From Anaerolineales bacterium (GTDB lineage: Bacteria > Chloroflexota > Anaerolineae > Anaerolineales > UBA11579), in the NCBI GenBank assembly GCA_024710875.1, contig JANJTX010000096.1, positions 1 to 36,140 of the forward strand: 36,140 nucleotides of DNA, read 5' to 3'. Made by a program: the position numbers and the translations under genes. Of the stretch, positions 14,567 through 20,953 are shown in pieces. A model generated the notes under the pieces. It was given only the letters and a program-made list of their open reading frames with translations. It did no database searches and was not told the origin of the DNA. Numbering within the stretch: the stretch's first letter is position 1; the number at the start of each line of letters is the position of its first letter.

Positions 14567-15685
14567 ATGACAGCCCAGGCATTACTCAACAAACGTTACC
14601 GGATCGAAGAAACCCTCGGCCGCGGCGGCATGGCCGTGGTCTACCGCGGGCGCGACCTGTTGCTGGAGCGCGATGTCGCCATTAAAGTGCTGCGCGAAGA
14701 CTACTCCAGCGATGCCAACTTCCACGAACGTTTCCGCGAAGAAGCCAAAGCCGCCGCTAACCTCTCGCATCCCAATATCGTGCCGATATATGACTTTGGC
14801 ATAGATGAAATCAGCCACCGCCTGTATATCGTGATGGAGTTCCTGCAGGGCAAAGACCTCAACACCATCATCACTGAACGCGGTCGCCTGCGGGTGGAGG
14901 ACGGCGTCAGCCTCGGCATCCAGGCCTGCGCCGGCATCGGCTTCGCCCACCGCTCCGAGCTGGTGCATTGCGATGTCAAGCCGCATAACTTTCTGGTCAC
15001 GCCAGACCTGCGCCTGAAAGTCACCGACTTTGGCATTGCCCGCGTGATGTCCTCTATTCACCCGGACGAAGAGGCAGATGTGGTCTGGGGCTCGCCCCAG
15101 TATTTCTCGCCCGAGCAGGCCGGCGGCGGGCCGCCCTCCTTCGCCTCGGATGTCTATTCGCTCGGCGTGGTGCTCTACCAGATGTTCACCGGCCAGTTGC
15201 CCTTCATCGGCAAAACTTCGGCCGAACTGGCGCGCCTGCACCGCCGCGCCCAGCCCATCCCGCCGCGTGAACTCAACCCGCTCATTCCCTCCGAGCTGGA
15301 TGCGGTCATCCTCAAGGTGCTTTCCAAGGAACCTTCGCAACGCTACCGCACCGCCGACCAGCTCGGCCAGGTACTTACCACCATTCAGAAACGAATGCGC
15401 GGCGAGTACACCCCGGCCCCCACTCAGCGTGCCCGGCCCCAGGCTGCGGCCGCGCCGGCTCCGCGCCCTGCAGCCAACCGCCCGGCCGCCCCCACCCGCC
15501 GCCAGCAGCCGGTCACCCGGCCCAACCCCGTCGCCCGCCCCACCGGCCCGGTCTCCACCGCCACCGATGCCCTCTTTGAAATTGACTGGATTGCCGTATT
15601 CCTCGGTCTGGTTGCTCTGATGGCAGTCGGCGGCCTGCTGCCATTCTACATCTGGGTCTTCAACGCCGTCTTTGGCGGGCGCTAG
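14567..15685 (+). CDS. Membrane-anchored Ser/Thr protein kinase (PknB-like, no extracellular sensor)
   Basis: A 372-aa Hanks-type kinase. The glycine loop is LGRGGMAVVYRG (17-28), the ATP lysine is Lys40, the catalytic loop is HCDVKPHN (134-141) with Asp136 and Asn141, and the magnesium loop is DFG (154-156). WGSPQYFSPEQ (174-184) closes the activation segment and DVYSLG (195-200) the F helix. The arginine of the HRD triad is cysteine, a non-RD state that usually means activity is less dependent on activation-loop phosphorylation. After the domain comes a proline/alanine/arginine-rich linker (about 280-335) and one C-terminal hydrophobic helix (about 341-365), leaving fewer than ten residues outside. 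ATG 14567 has AAGGAA six bases upstream. rpe follows after 12 bases. Confidence 0.93.
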   Translation: MTAQALLNKRYRIEETLGRGGMAVVYRGRDLLLERDVAIKVLREDYSSDANFHERFREEAKAAANLSHPNIVPIYDFGIDEISHRLYIVMEFLQGKDLNTIITERGRLRVEDGVSLGIQACAGIGFAHRSELVHCDVKPHNFLVTPDLRLKVTDFGIARVMSSIHPDEEADVVWGSPQYFSPEQAGGGPPSFASDVYSLGVVLYQMFTGQLPFIGKTSAELARLHRRAQPIPPRELNPLIPSELDAVILKVLSKEPSQRYRTADQLGQVLTTIQKRMRGEYTPAPTQRARPQAAAAPAPRPAANRPAAPTRRQQPVTRPNPVARPTGPVSTATDALFEIDWIAVFLGLVALMAVGGLLPFYIWVFNAVFGGR

Positions 15686-15697
15686 GCCGCAACCATC

Positions 15698-16366
15698 ATG
15701 ACTCACCTCCCCCTGCTCGCCCCTTCCATCCTTAGTGCGGACTTTGCCCGCCTCGGCGAGGATATTGCTGCCGTCCAGCAGCACGGCGCCGACTGGCTGC
15801 ATGTAGATGTCATGGACGGCCATTTCGTCCCTAATATCACTTTGGGGCCGGCCATCGTCCAGGCCTGCCGTACAACCACCGACCTGTTTCTGGATGTCCA
15901 TTTGATGGTCGAATACCCCGAACGCCACATTGAAGCCTTTGCTGCCGCCGGGGCGGGGGGGCTCACCATCCACACCGAGGCCAGCCCCAACCTGCACCGC
16001 ACCTTGCAGGCCATCCGCGCCCTCGGCTGTCAGGCGGGTGTCGCCATCAACCCCGGCACGCCCGCCGAAGCCCTTCAGCCGGTACTTCCTCTGGTGGACC
16101 TGGTGCTGGTTATGACCGTCAACCCCGGTTACTCCGGCCAGGCATTTCTGCCCGAAACCCTCGCCAAAGTCCGCACCATTCGCAAATGGCTGGATGCTGC
16201 CCGCCTGCCGGCCCGTTTGCAGGTGGATGGCGGTATCAGTGCCGAAACGCTGCCGCTGGCGCGCGCCGCTGGCGCGGATGTCTTTGTAGCCGGCAATGCC
16301 ATCTTCACCCACCCGGGTGGGGTCGCGAGTGGGTTGGCCGCCCTGCGTGCCGCCCTCGCCGAATAG
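15698..16366 (+). CDS. rpe: Ribulose-phosphate 3-epimerase
   Basis: Cytosolic TIM-barrel enzyme interconverting ribulose 5-phosphate and xylulose 5-phosphate in the pentose phosphate pathway. The 222-aa protein shows the N-terminal APSILSADFARLG (8-20). The metal and catalytic set is His35, Asp37, His68 and Asp177: the first two in LHVDVMDGHFVPNIT, the third in DVHLMVE, the last in QVDGGIS. VMTVNPGYSGQ (138-148) is the flexible active-site loop, and FVAGNAIF closes the phosphate site. It follows the kinase gene by 12 bases with no strong ribosome site, so it is probably translated from the same transcript; any functional link between the two is unproven. Confidence 0.95.
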   Translation: MTHLPLLAPSILSADFARLGEDIAAVQQHGADWLHVDVMDGHFVPNITLGPAIVQACRTTTDLFLDVHLMVEYPERHIEAFAAAGAGGLTIHTEASPNLHRTLQAIRALGCQAGVAINPGTPAEALQPVLPLVDLVLVMTVNPGYSGQAFLPETLAKVRTIRKWLDAARLPARLQVDGGISAETLPLARAAGADVFVAGNAIFTHPGGVASGLAALRAALAE

Positions 16367-16372
16367 TTAAAC

Positions 16373-16402
16373 AAAAAAACCACGGCCGAGGCCGTGATTT
16401 TT
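16373..16402. terminator. Bidirectional intrinsic terminator (rpe / rpmB)
   Basis: CACGGC / GCCGTG stem (16381-16386 and 16391-16396) around CGAG, with AAAAAAA on the left and ATTTTT on the right. It lies between convergent rpe and rpmB and can end both transcripts. Confidence 0.85.
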
Positions 16403-16428
16403 GATTGAATCAGATATCCGCGAGCGAA

Positions 16429-16614
16429 TTACGCTGCGGTCTTGACCATCGTGCGAATGCAACGCGTGCACAGGGTCTTCTTCACTGTCTTGCCCTGCTC
16501 CAGCACCGAGACTTTCTGCAGGTTCGGTTTAAAAGTCCGCTTGGTCGCCTTCTTGGACCACGGGCGGTTCTGCCCGAAGGTGGTTGCCTTGCCGCAATTT
16601 GCACACTTTGCCAT
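16429..16614 (-). CDS. rpmB: 50S ribosomal protein bL28, zinc-binding form
   Basis: A 61-aa ribosomal protein. The N-terminus [11 protein letters not shown] and the C-terminal LCTRCIRTM carry Cys4, Cys7, Cys49 and Cys52, the two CxxC pairs of the zinc-ribbon (C+) version of L28. The middle [20 protein letters not shown] is the conserved rRNA-binding part. ATG 16614 has AGAGGAA six bases upstream. It is divergent from asp23, the same arrangement as rpmB and yloU in Firmicutes. Keeping the zinc-binding form implies the cell may need zinc for normal ribosomes; no zinc-free paralog is in the window. Confidence 0.95.
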   Translation of the reverse strand: MAKCANCGKATTFGQNRPWSKKATKRTFKPNLQKVSVLEQGKTVKKTLCTRCIRTMVKTAA

Positions 16615-16680
16615 CGTCAGTTCCTCTTGCTTTCATTCCGTCTGGAATTAAACCAGTTTTTTGGCTAAAATAACCTGTGA

Positions 16681-16709
16681 AGTTTACCACACAGAATTTC
16701 TTTAATCAA
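16681..16709 (-). promoter_or_regulatory. Candidate promoter of rpmB
   Basis: On the minus strand TTGATT (16709-16704) and TAAACT (16686-16681) are 17 bases apart, four of six matches each. Start would be near 16674, giving a leader of about 60 bases before rpmB. Confidence 0.35.
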
Positions 16710-16770
16710 CCCGCAGTTTTTATGCGCCCCCTTCAATCTCGGCTTGGGGCGCGGAGAGTCTGCTTAACCC

Positions 16771-16805
16771 TGCTAAAATAGAGGCAGGCAATCAGACCAA
16801 AGGAA
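16771..16805 (+). promoter_or_regulatory. Extended -10 promoter and ribosome site of asp23
   Basis: TGCTAAAAT (16771-16779) fits an extended -10 element; no good -35 is visible at normal spacing. AAAGGAA (16799-16805) is the ribosome site, eight bases before ATG 16814. The 13-base block CTGnTAAAATAGA recurs in front of recG. Confidence 0.5.
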
Positions 16806-16813
16806 ACAAGACC

Positions 16814-17170
16814 ATGGAAGAAAACAACCCCCTTGGCAGCATCAGCATCGCACCGCGTGCCATCGCCAGTTTGGCGCACCATGCCGCCATTCAGACCTAC
16901 GGCGTGGTTGGGCTGGCCTCCAAGAGCCTGGTCAATGGCCTGACCAATCGGATTGTCAAAGACCCCACCCACGGCATTGATGTTCACTACCAGGATGACC
17001 AGATTCAAATCGATATCTACATCGTGGTGGAATATGGCACTCGCATTACATCCGTGGCTGGCAGCGTGGCCAACGCCGTCCGCTTTACGGTAGAAAAAGC
17101 CATCGGCATGCCGGTGGCCGCTATTAACGTCCATGTTCAGGGGCTGCGCATCAGCGACCCCAATGCATAA
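16814..17170 (+). CDS. Asp23/Gls24 family protein (YloU-like)
   Basis: A 118-aa protein of the Asp23 family. It begins with GSISIAPRAIASLAHHAAIQTYGVVGLA (8-35), the typical family opening, and ends with the paired strands IYIVVEYGTRI and INVHVQGLRI. Members are abundant cytosolic or membrane-associated proteins linked to envelope stress and, next to fakA, to fatty acid metabolism, but the biochemical activity is unknown. The gene lies between divergent rpmB and fakA, as yloU does in Bacillus, which supports the call. A weak hairpin follows in the 96-bp gap before fakA. Confidence 0.92.
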   Translation: MEENNPLGSISIAPRAIASLAHHAAIQTYGVVGLASKSLVNGLTNRIVKDPTHGIDVHYQDDQIQIDIYIVVEYGTRITSVAGSVANAVRFTVEKAIGMPVAAINVHVQGLRISDPNA

Positions 17171-17188
17171 TCCGCATCTCAAGTTCTT

Positions 17189-17220
17189 CGCCGCAAGTAC
17201 TCACCTGCGGCGCCTTTGTA
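17189..17220 (+). terminator. Possible attenuator between asp23 and fakA
   Basis: CGCCGCA / TGCGGCG (17189-17195 and 17206-17212) forms a 7-bp stem with a ten-base loop, followed by CCTTTGTATTTATTT. The T tract is interrupted, so partial termination is the most that can be suggested. Confidence 0.35.
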
Positions 17221-17266
17221 TTTATTTGCCCCCGGCGGGCATGAAATCTTCCTGGCAGGAGTTCAT

Positions 17267-18949
17267 ATGAGTGACCCTCTTCACAGCCCGCGTCTCAGCC
17301 GTCGTCTCGCCCTGGAACGGTTTGATATTGATGGGCAGGCCGTAAAAAATCTCGCCCTGGCGGGCCTGACCTGGTTAAAAACCAATCAACAAACCGTCAA
17401 TGCCCTCAATGTGTTTCCCGTCCCGGATGGCGACACTGGCACCAACATGATTCTCACCATGAAATCGGCCTTTGACGAAATCGAAAATTCGCCCGAACGC
17501 CACGCCGGCAAGATGCTCGCCAAACTGGCCCAGGGCGCATTGATGGGCGCCCGCGGTAACTCCGGCGTCATCCTTTCCCAGTTGTGGCGCGGCCTCGCTC
17601 ACGGCATGGAAAACGACCCCGCCATTACCGCCAAAGGGCTGGCGCGCGCCCTCACCAGCGCCAAAGACACCGCCTATAAAGGCGTGGTCAAGCCGGTTGA
17701 AGGCACCATCCTGACCGTCTCCAAAGACCTGGCCGCCGCCGCTGAAAAAGCCGCTGAAAAGACCGATAGCCCGGTGGAAGTGCTGGAAGCCGCCGTGCAG
17801 GCCGCCGCCGAGAGCGTGGAGCGCACCCCGGATTTGCTGCCGATCCTCAAAGAAGCCGGCGTGGTCGATTCCGGCGGCAAGGGCCTGTTCTTCCTCCTTG
17901 AAGGCATGGTACGCTGGATTAACGGCCTGCCGCTGGATACGCCGCTGGCCAGCGTCCAGCCGCTGGCTGCCATGAACTTTGAAAGCTCCATGGAAGCCGT
18001 TGAAGAAGGCCAGGATTATGAAGTTGTGGTCGATTTTCGTCCCCACGCCCCCCTTAACCTCCAGACCTTTTATGCCGGGCTGGAAGAAATGGGTGTCTCC
18101 ATTCAGGTGGGCGAAGGCGAAGGCATGTACCGTATGCACATCCACGTGCCCACCGAGAATCGCTACCTGCCGATTGACTACTGCATGAATCTGGGTATCG
18201 TCACCAATGTCGCCATTGAAAACCTCATGGCCCAGATGGACGATATCAGCGCCGCGGCTCACCAGCGCGTGGAAGTCAAGCCCATCCAGCCCAACGAAAT
18301 CGCGGTCGTGGCCGTGGCTCCCGGCCCGGGCATTGCCCGCATGTTTGCCAGCCTGGGCGTTGCCGCCCTCGTCGAAGGCGGCCAGACCATGAATCCCAGC
18401 ACCCAGGACATCATCGCCGCGTTTGAAAATCTGCCCACCAACAAAGTCATCATCCTGCCCAACAACAAAAACATCGTTATGGCCGCCGAGCAGGCCGCCG
18501 AACTCACCGTCAAGCAGGTGCAGGTGGTGCGCAGCCGCAATGTCCCCCAGGGGCTGGCCGCCATGCTGCGTCTGCTGCCCGCCGCCGAACTGGACGAAGT
18601 CGCCGCTGAAATGAACGATGCCCTGGAAGAAGTTGCCTGTGGCGAAGTCACCACTGCTACCCGTGATGTGGAAATTGACGGCGTAAAAGTCAAGGACGGC
18701 CAGTGCATCGGCCTGCACAATGGCAAGCTGGTCATCTCAGACCCGGACCTCCAAACCGCCACCCTCGGCCTGCTGGAGGCCATGGGCGCCGACAGCCTGG
18801 AAATCCTGACCCTGTTCTACGGCGCAGACATTCAGCCTGACCAGGCCGAAGAAGTTTCCGCCGCTATTCAGGAGAAGTTCAGCGACCTGGAAGTGGAAGT
18901 CCATGCCGGCGGCCAGCCCCACTACCAGTTCATCCTCTCGCTGGAATAG
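17267..18949 (+). CDS. fakA: Fatty acid kinase catalytic subunit FakA (DAK2/DhaL-like, YloV)
   Basis: A 560-aa kinase that, with DegV-family FakB proteins as lipid carriers, makes acyl phosphate from fatty acid and ATP. The N-terminal DhaL domain (about 25-215) carries NVFPVPDGDTGTNM (48-61), whose Asp54 and Asp56 hold the magnesium-nucleotide complex. GARGNSGVILSQ (94-105) is the second family signature and VVDSGGKG the third. The remaining half holds the middle and C-terminal domains found in FakA/YloV but not in DhaL. ATG 17267 has AGGAG five bases upstream; an earlier in-frame start at 17216 would add 17 unconserved residues. Two degV-family genes follow directly, supporting a fatty acid kinase operon. 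Acyl phosphate acceptors (PlsX/PlsY) are not in the window. Confidence 0.94.
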   Translation: MSDPLHSPRLSRRLALERFDIDGQAVKNLALAGLTWLKTNQQTVNALNVFPVPDGDTGTNMILTMKSAFDEIENSPERHAGKMLAKLAQGALMGARGNSGVILSQLWRGLAHGMENDPAITAKGLARALTSAKDTAYKGVVKPVEGTILTVSKDLAAAAEKAAEKTDSPVEVLEAAVQAAAESVERTPDLLPILKEAGVVDSGGKGLFFLLEGMVRWINGLPLDTPLASVQPLAAMNFESSMEAVEEGQDYEVVVDFRPHAPLNLQTFYAGLEEMGVSIQVGEGEGMYRMHIHVPTENRYLPIDYCMNLGIVTNVAIENLMAQMDDISAAAHQRVEVKPIQPNEIAVVAVAPGPGIARMFASLGVAALVEGGQTMNPSTQDIIAAFENLPTNKVIILPNNKNIVMAAEQAAELTVKQVQVVRSRNVPQGLAAMLRLLPAAELDEVAAEMNDALEEVACGEVTTATRDVEIDGVKVKDGQCIGLHNGKLVISDPDLQTATLGLLEAMGADSLEILTLFYGADIQPDQAEEVSAAIQEKFSDLEVEVHAGGQPHYQFILSLE

Positions 18950-18955
18950 GGCCTG

Positions 18956-19804
18956 ATGCCGGAAACCTGCATCCTCACGGATAGCACCGCCCAGTTCCCG
19001 GCCCCGGCCTTTACTGGCCGCAAACGGGTGCATTTCATCTCCCTGCACCTGGAAGTCAATGGCCAGCGCTACCCGCAAAGCGAAGGCATCCGCGCCGCCG
19101 ATCTGCCGCCCTCGGCCAACGGCACGCTCGCCCCGCGCGTCATCCCTCCCAGCGTGGCAGAATTCCATGCCAGCTATGCCCAGCTCAGCCAATACTATTC
19201 AGACATTTTGGTCATCGCCCATGCCGCCCGTCTGACCCAAACGTACGCCAATGCGCTGGAGGCCGCCGGTACTTTCCCCGGCCCCGGGCGTGTGGAAGTC
19301 ATCGACTCCGGTACTACCGCCACCGGTCTCGGGTTGGTGGTCGCCGCCGCCGCCGCGGCTGCCGAGGACGGGCTGCCGGCCGACGAAATTGAAAACCAGG
19401 TGCGGGCCATGCTGCCGCGCGTGTACTCTCTGTTCTGCATCCCCGGCCTCACCTATCTGCACCAGTCCGGCCATCTCGGCCTGGCCCAGGCGCTGGTTGG
19501 CGAACGCCTGCGCGTCCTGCCCCTCTATGTGCTGGATAACGACCAGTTCATGCCCAGCCAGAAAGCCCGCAACCCGCGCGCCCTGGTGGACTTGCTGCAT
19601 GAGTTCATCATGGAATTTGAAGACCTCGCCCATATCGCCCTCCTGCAAGGCATCCCGCCCTTTGAAACCGAGATGCGCGCCCTGCGTGAGCGCATCGCTG
19701 AGGATTACGGCCCGGTCGCCATCAGCGAGCATGTCATCAACCCCGCGCTGGCCACCCTGCTTGGCCCGCAGAGTCTGGCGGTCTTCGTCCTGCAGGGCGA
19801 GTAA
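18956..19804 (+). CDS. Divergent DegV-family protein lacking usual ligand motifs
   Basis: A 282-aa member of the DegV family judged by its start (CILTDSTAQFP), the helix GLTYLHQSGHLGLAQALVG in place of LEYLRKGGRIG, and overall length. The lipid-site landmarks are degraded: the TSQPSP loop reads RVIPPS (61-66), SSxLSGTYxSA reads AHAARLTQTYANA (88-100), and the C-terminal GPGxxG is missing, replaced by LATLLGPQSLAVFVL. If it still binds a lipid, the carboxylate is held differently; alternatively it may be a regulatory or structural partner of FakA. It starts six bases after the fakA stop without a strong ribosome site, so it is likely coupled. It ends before a possible terminator. Confidence 0.82.
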   Translation: MPETCILTDSTAQFPAPAFTGRKRVHFISLHLEVNGQRYPQSEGIRAADLPPSANGTLAPRVIPPSVAEFHASYAQLSQYYSDILVIAHAARLTQTYANALEAAGTFPGPGRVEVIDSGTTATGLGLVVAAAAAAAEDGLPADEIENQVRAMLPRVYSLFCIPGLTYLHQSGHLGLAQALVGERLRVLPLYVLDNDQFMPSQKARNPRALVDLLHEFIMEFEDLAHIALLQGIPPFETEMRALRERIAEDYGPVAISEHVINPALATLLGPQSLAVFVLQGE

Positions 19805-19817
19805 AGCGTTTTTTCGG

Positions 19818-19847
19818 GTCGATTTTGCACCTCAAATCGGCTTTTTT
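19818..19847 (+). terminator. Probable intrinsic terminator after the fakA-degV pair
   Basis: GTCGATTT / AAATCGGC (19818-19825 and 19834-19841, one G-T pair) with an eight-base loop, followed by TTTTTT (19842-19847). The stem is AT-rich, so efficiency may be modest. Confidence 0.5.
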
Positions 19848-19910
19848 CTGCGACAATAACAGTAAGCCCTTTACACAGCTGAACAAATAGGCCTAGACTC
19901 AGGAGGACCC

Positions 19911-20741
19911 ATGAAAATCGGAATCGTCACCGACGGAAACGCAGACCTGCCGGCAGAGTATCTGGCGGCCCACAAGATTGAAGTGGTGCCAGCCATTGTG
20001 ATCATTGACGGCAAGGAATTGATTGATGGCGTGGATATCACCCGGCCGGAATACTACGAAAAGCTACCCACCTTTGACCCGCCAGCCACCACCGCCGCTC
20101 CGGCCCCCAGCGCCTTTACTGCCGCCTACGAGCGCCAGTTGGCCAGCGGCTTTGAACATGTCGTCGCCATCACCACCTCCTCGCGCTTAAGCGCCATCTA
20201 TAGCAACGCCTGCCTCGCCGCCGAAAACCTGCGCGACAACGTCACCGTGCTGGACAGCCTGACCCTCACCCGTGGCCTCGGCTACCATGTCATGGCCGCC
20301 ATCGAGGCCTGTGCCAATGGCGGCACGCCCCGGCATGTCCGCAATGCGCTGCTGGCGATTGCCTCCAAGGTGCATGTCACCGCCATGCTGGATACCCTGG
20401 ATGCCGCCCGTCGCAGTGGCCGGGTTTCCTCCCTGCAGGCCGGCGTGGGCGATTTCCTTAATCTCAAAGTCTTTCTCGAAGTGCGCGATGGCCTACTGGA
20501 ACGCGCCGGCGCGGTGCGCACCCGCAGTAAAGCCCTCACCGCCATGGCCACCCGCATCAATGCCCTCGGGCCGCTCAAACGCCTGATTATTCTGCACACT
20601 GGCGCCATTGAAGATGCGCGCAAAGTGGCCGAAATGATCACCGTACCGGTGGAGGAACCCATCGATGTGGATTATCTCACCGCCGCCATTGGCACCCATG
20701 TGGGCGTTGGCGGCCTCGGGTATGCCGCTCAGCAGCAGTAA
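19911..20741 (+). CDS. degV: DegV family fatty-acid-binding protein (FakB-like)
   Basis: A 276-aa DegV protein with an intermediate degree of conservation. The start IGIVTDGNADLP, the loop PATTAAPAPS, TTSSRLSAIYSNA in place of SSxLSGTYxSA, the helix DAARRSGRVSSLQAGVGDFLNLKVFLEVRDG, and the C-terminal GTHVGVGGLGYAA in place of GPGxxGxAY can all be aligned to the family. It probably binds an acyl chain for FakA. ATG 19911 has a strong AGGAGG four bases upstream. It stands behind a possible terminator and may have its own promoter; TTTACA (19870-19875) is a -35 candidate but the matching -10 is poor. A repeat-rich spacer separates it from recG. Confidence 0.9.
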   Translation: MKIGIVTDGNADLPAEYLAAHKIEVVPAIVIIDGKELIDGVDITRPEYYEKLPTFDPPATTAAPAPSAFTAAYERQLASGFEHVVAITTSSRLSAIYSNACLAAENLRDNVTVLDSLTLTRGLGYHVMAAIEACANGGTPRHVRNALLAIASKVHVTAMLDTLDAARRSGRVSSLQAGVGDFLNLKVFLEVRDGLLERAGAVRTRSKALTAMATRINALGPLKRLIILHTGAIEDARKVAEMITVPVEEPIDVDYLTAAIGTHVGVGGLGYAAQQQ

Positions 20742-20796
20742 CTGCGACAGCAACCCTGGCGGCACCGGGAGTGGCTAAGTTCGAGCAGGAAGGCTT

Positions 20797-20881
20797 TGTC
20801 ATTGCGAGGCGGGTTCTACCCGCCGAAGCAATCTCCGACACAAGATATCAGATTGCTTCGTCCTTCGGGCTCGCAATGACA
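20797..20881. repeat. 85-bp inverted-repeat element (MITE/REP-like)
   Basis: The element is bounded by TGTCATTGCGAG (20797-20808) and its exact reverse complement CTCGCAATGACA (20870-20881). Inside are a hairpin GGCGGGT-TCT-ACCCGCC (20808-20824) and a second inverted pair GAAGCAATCT (20825-20834) / AGATTGCTTC (20850-20859, one base variation at its edge). The whole can fold into a cruciform-like RNA or DNA. The TGTCATTGCGAG end is, from memory, typical of short dispersed repeats in many bacterial genomes. There is no gene inside, so it would be non-autonomous. Confidence 0.8.
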
Positions 20882-20917
20882 GACTAACTCCCTGAAATTC
20901 GTCACTCCCCGGCGTCG

Positions 20918-20945
20918 GGGTTGGCAGAGCCAACCCTGATAAAAT
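20918..20945 (+). promoter_or_regulatory. Hairpin and extended -10 promoter of recG, near-leaderless
   Basis: A perfect hairpin GGGTTGGC-AGA-GCCAACCC (20918-20936) abuts TGATAAAAT (20937-20945), an extended -10 element. Start is predicted at 20950-20954, at or within four bases of the recG ATG (20954). No ribosome-binding site is visible. Confidence 0.5.
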
Positions 20946-20953
20946 AGAAATCC

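Noticed and set aside
14582-16312. Long leftward open frame of 576 codons opposite the Ser/Thr kinase and rpe
   Set aside because: It shadows two genes with complete catalytic motifs; its translation is Gly/Asp/His-rich and unlike any family.
20797-20881. Inverted-repeat element as a CRISPR repeat or a tRNA-like structure
   Set aside because: There is only one unit with no spacers, and no acceptor, anticodon or T-loop pattern.
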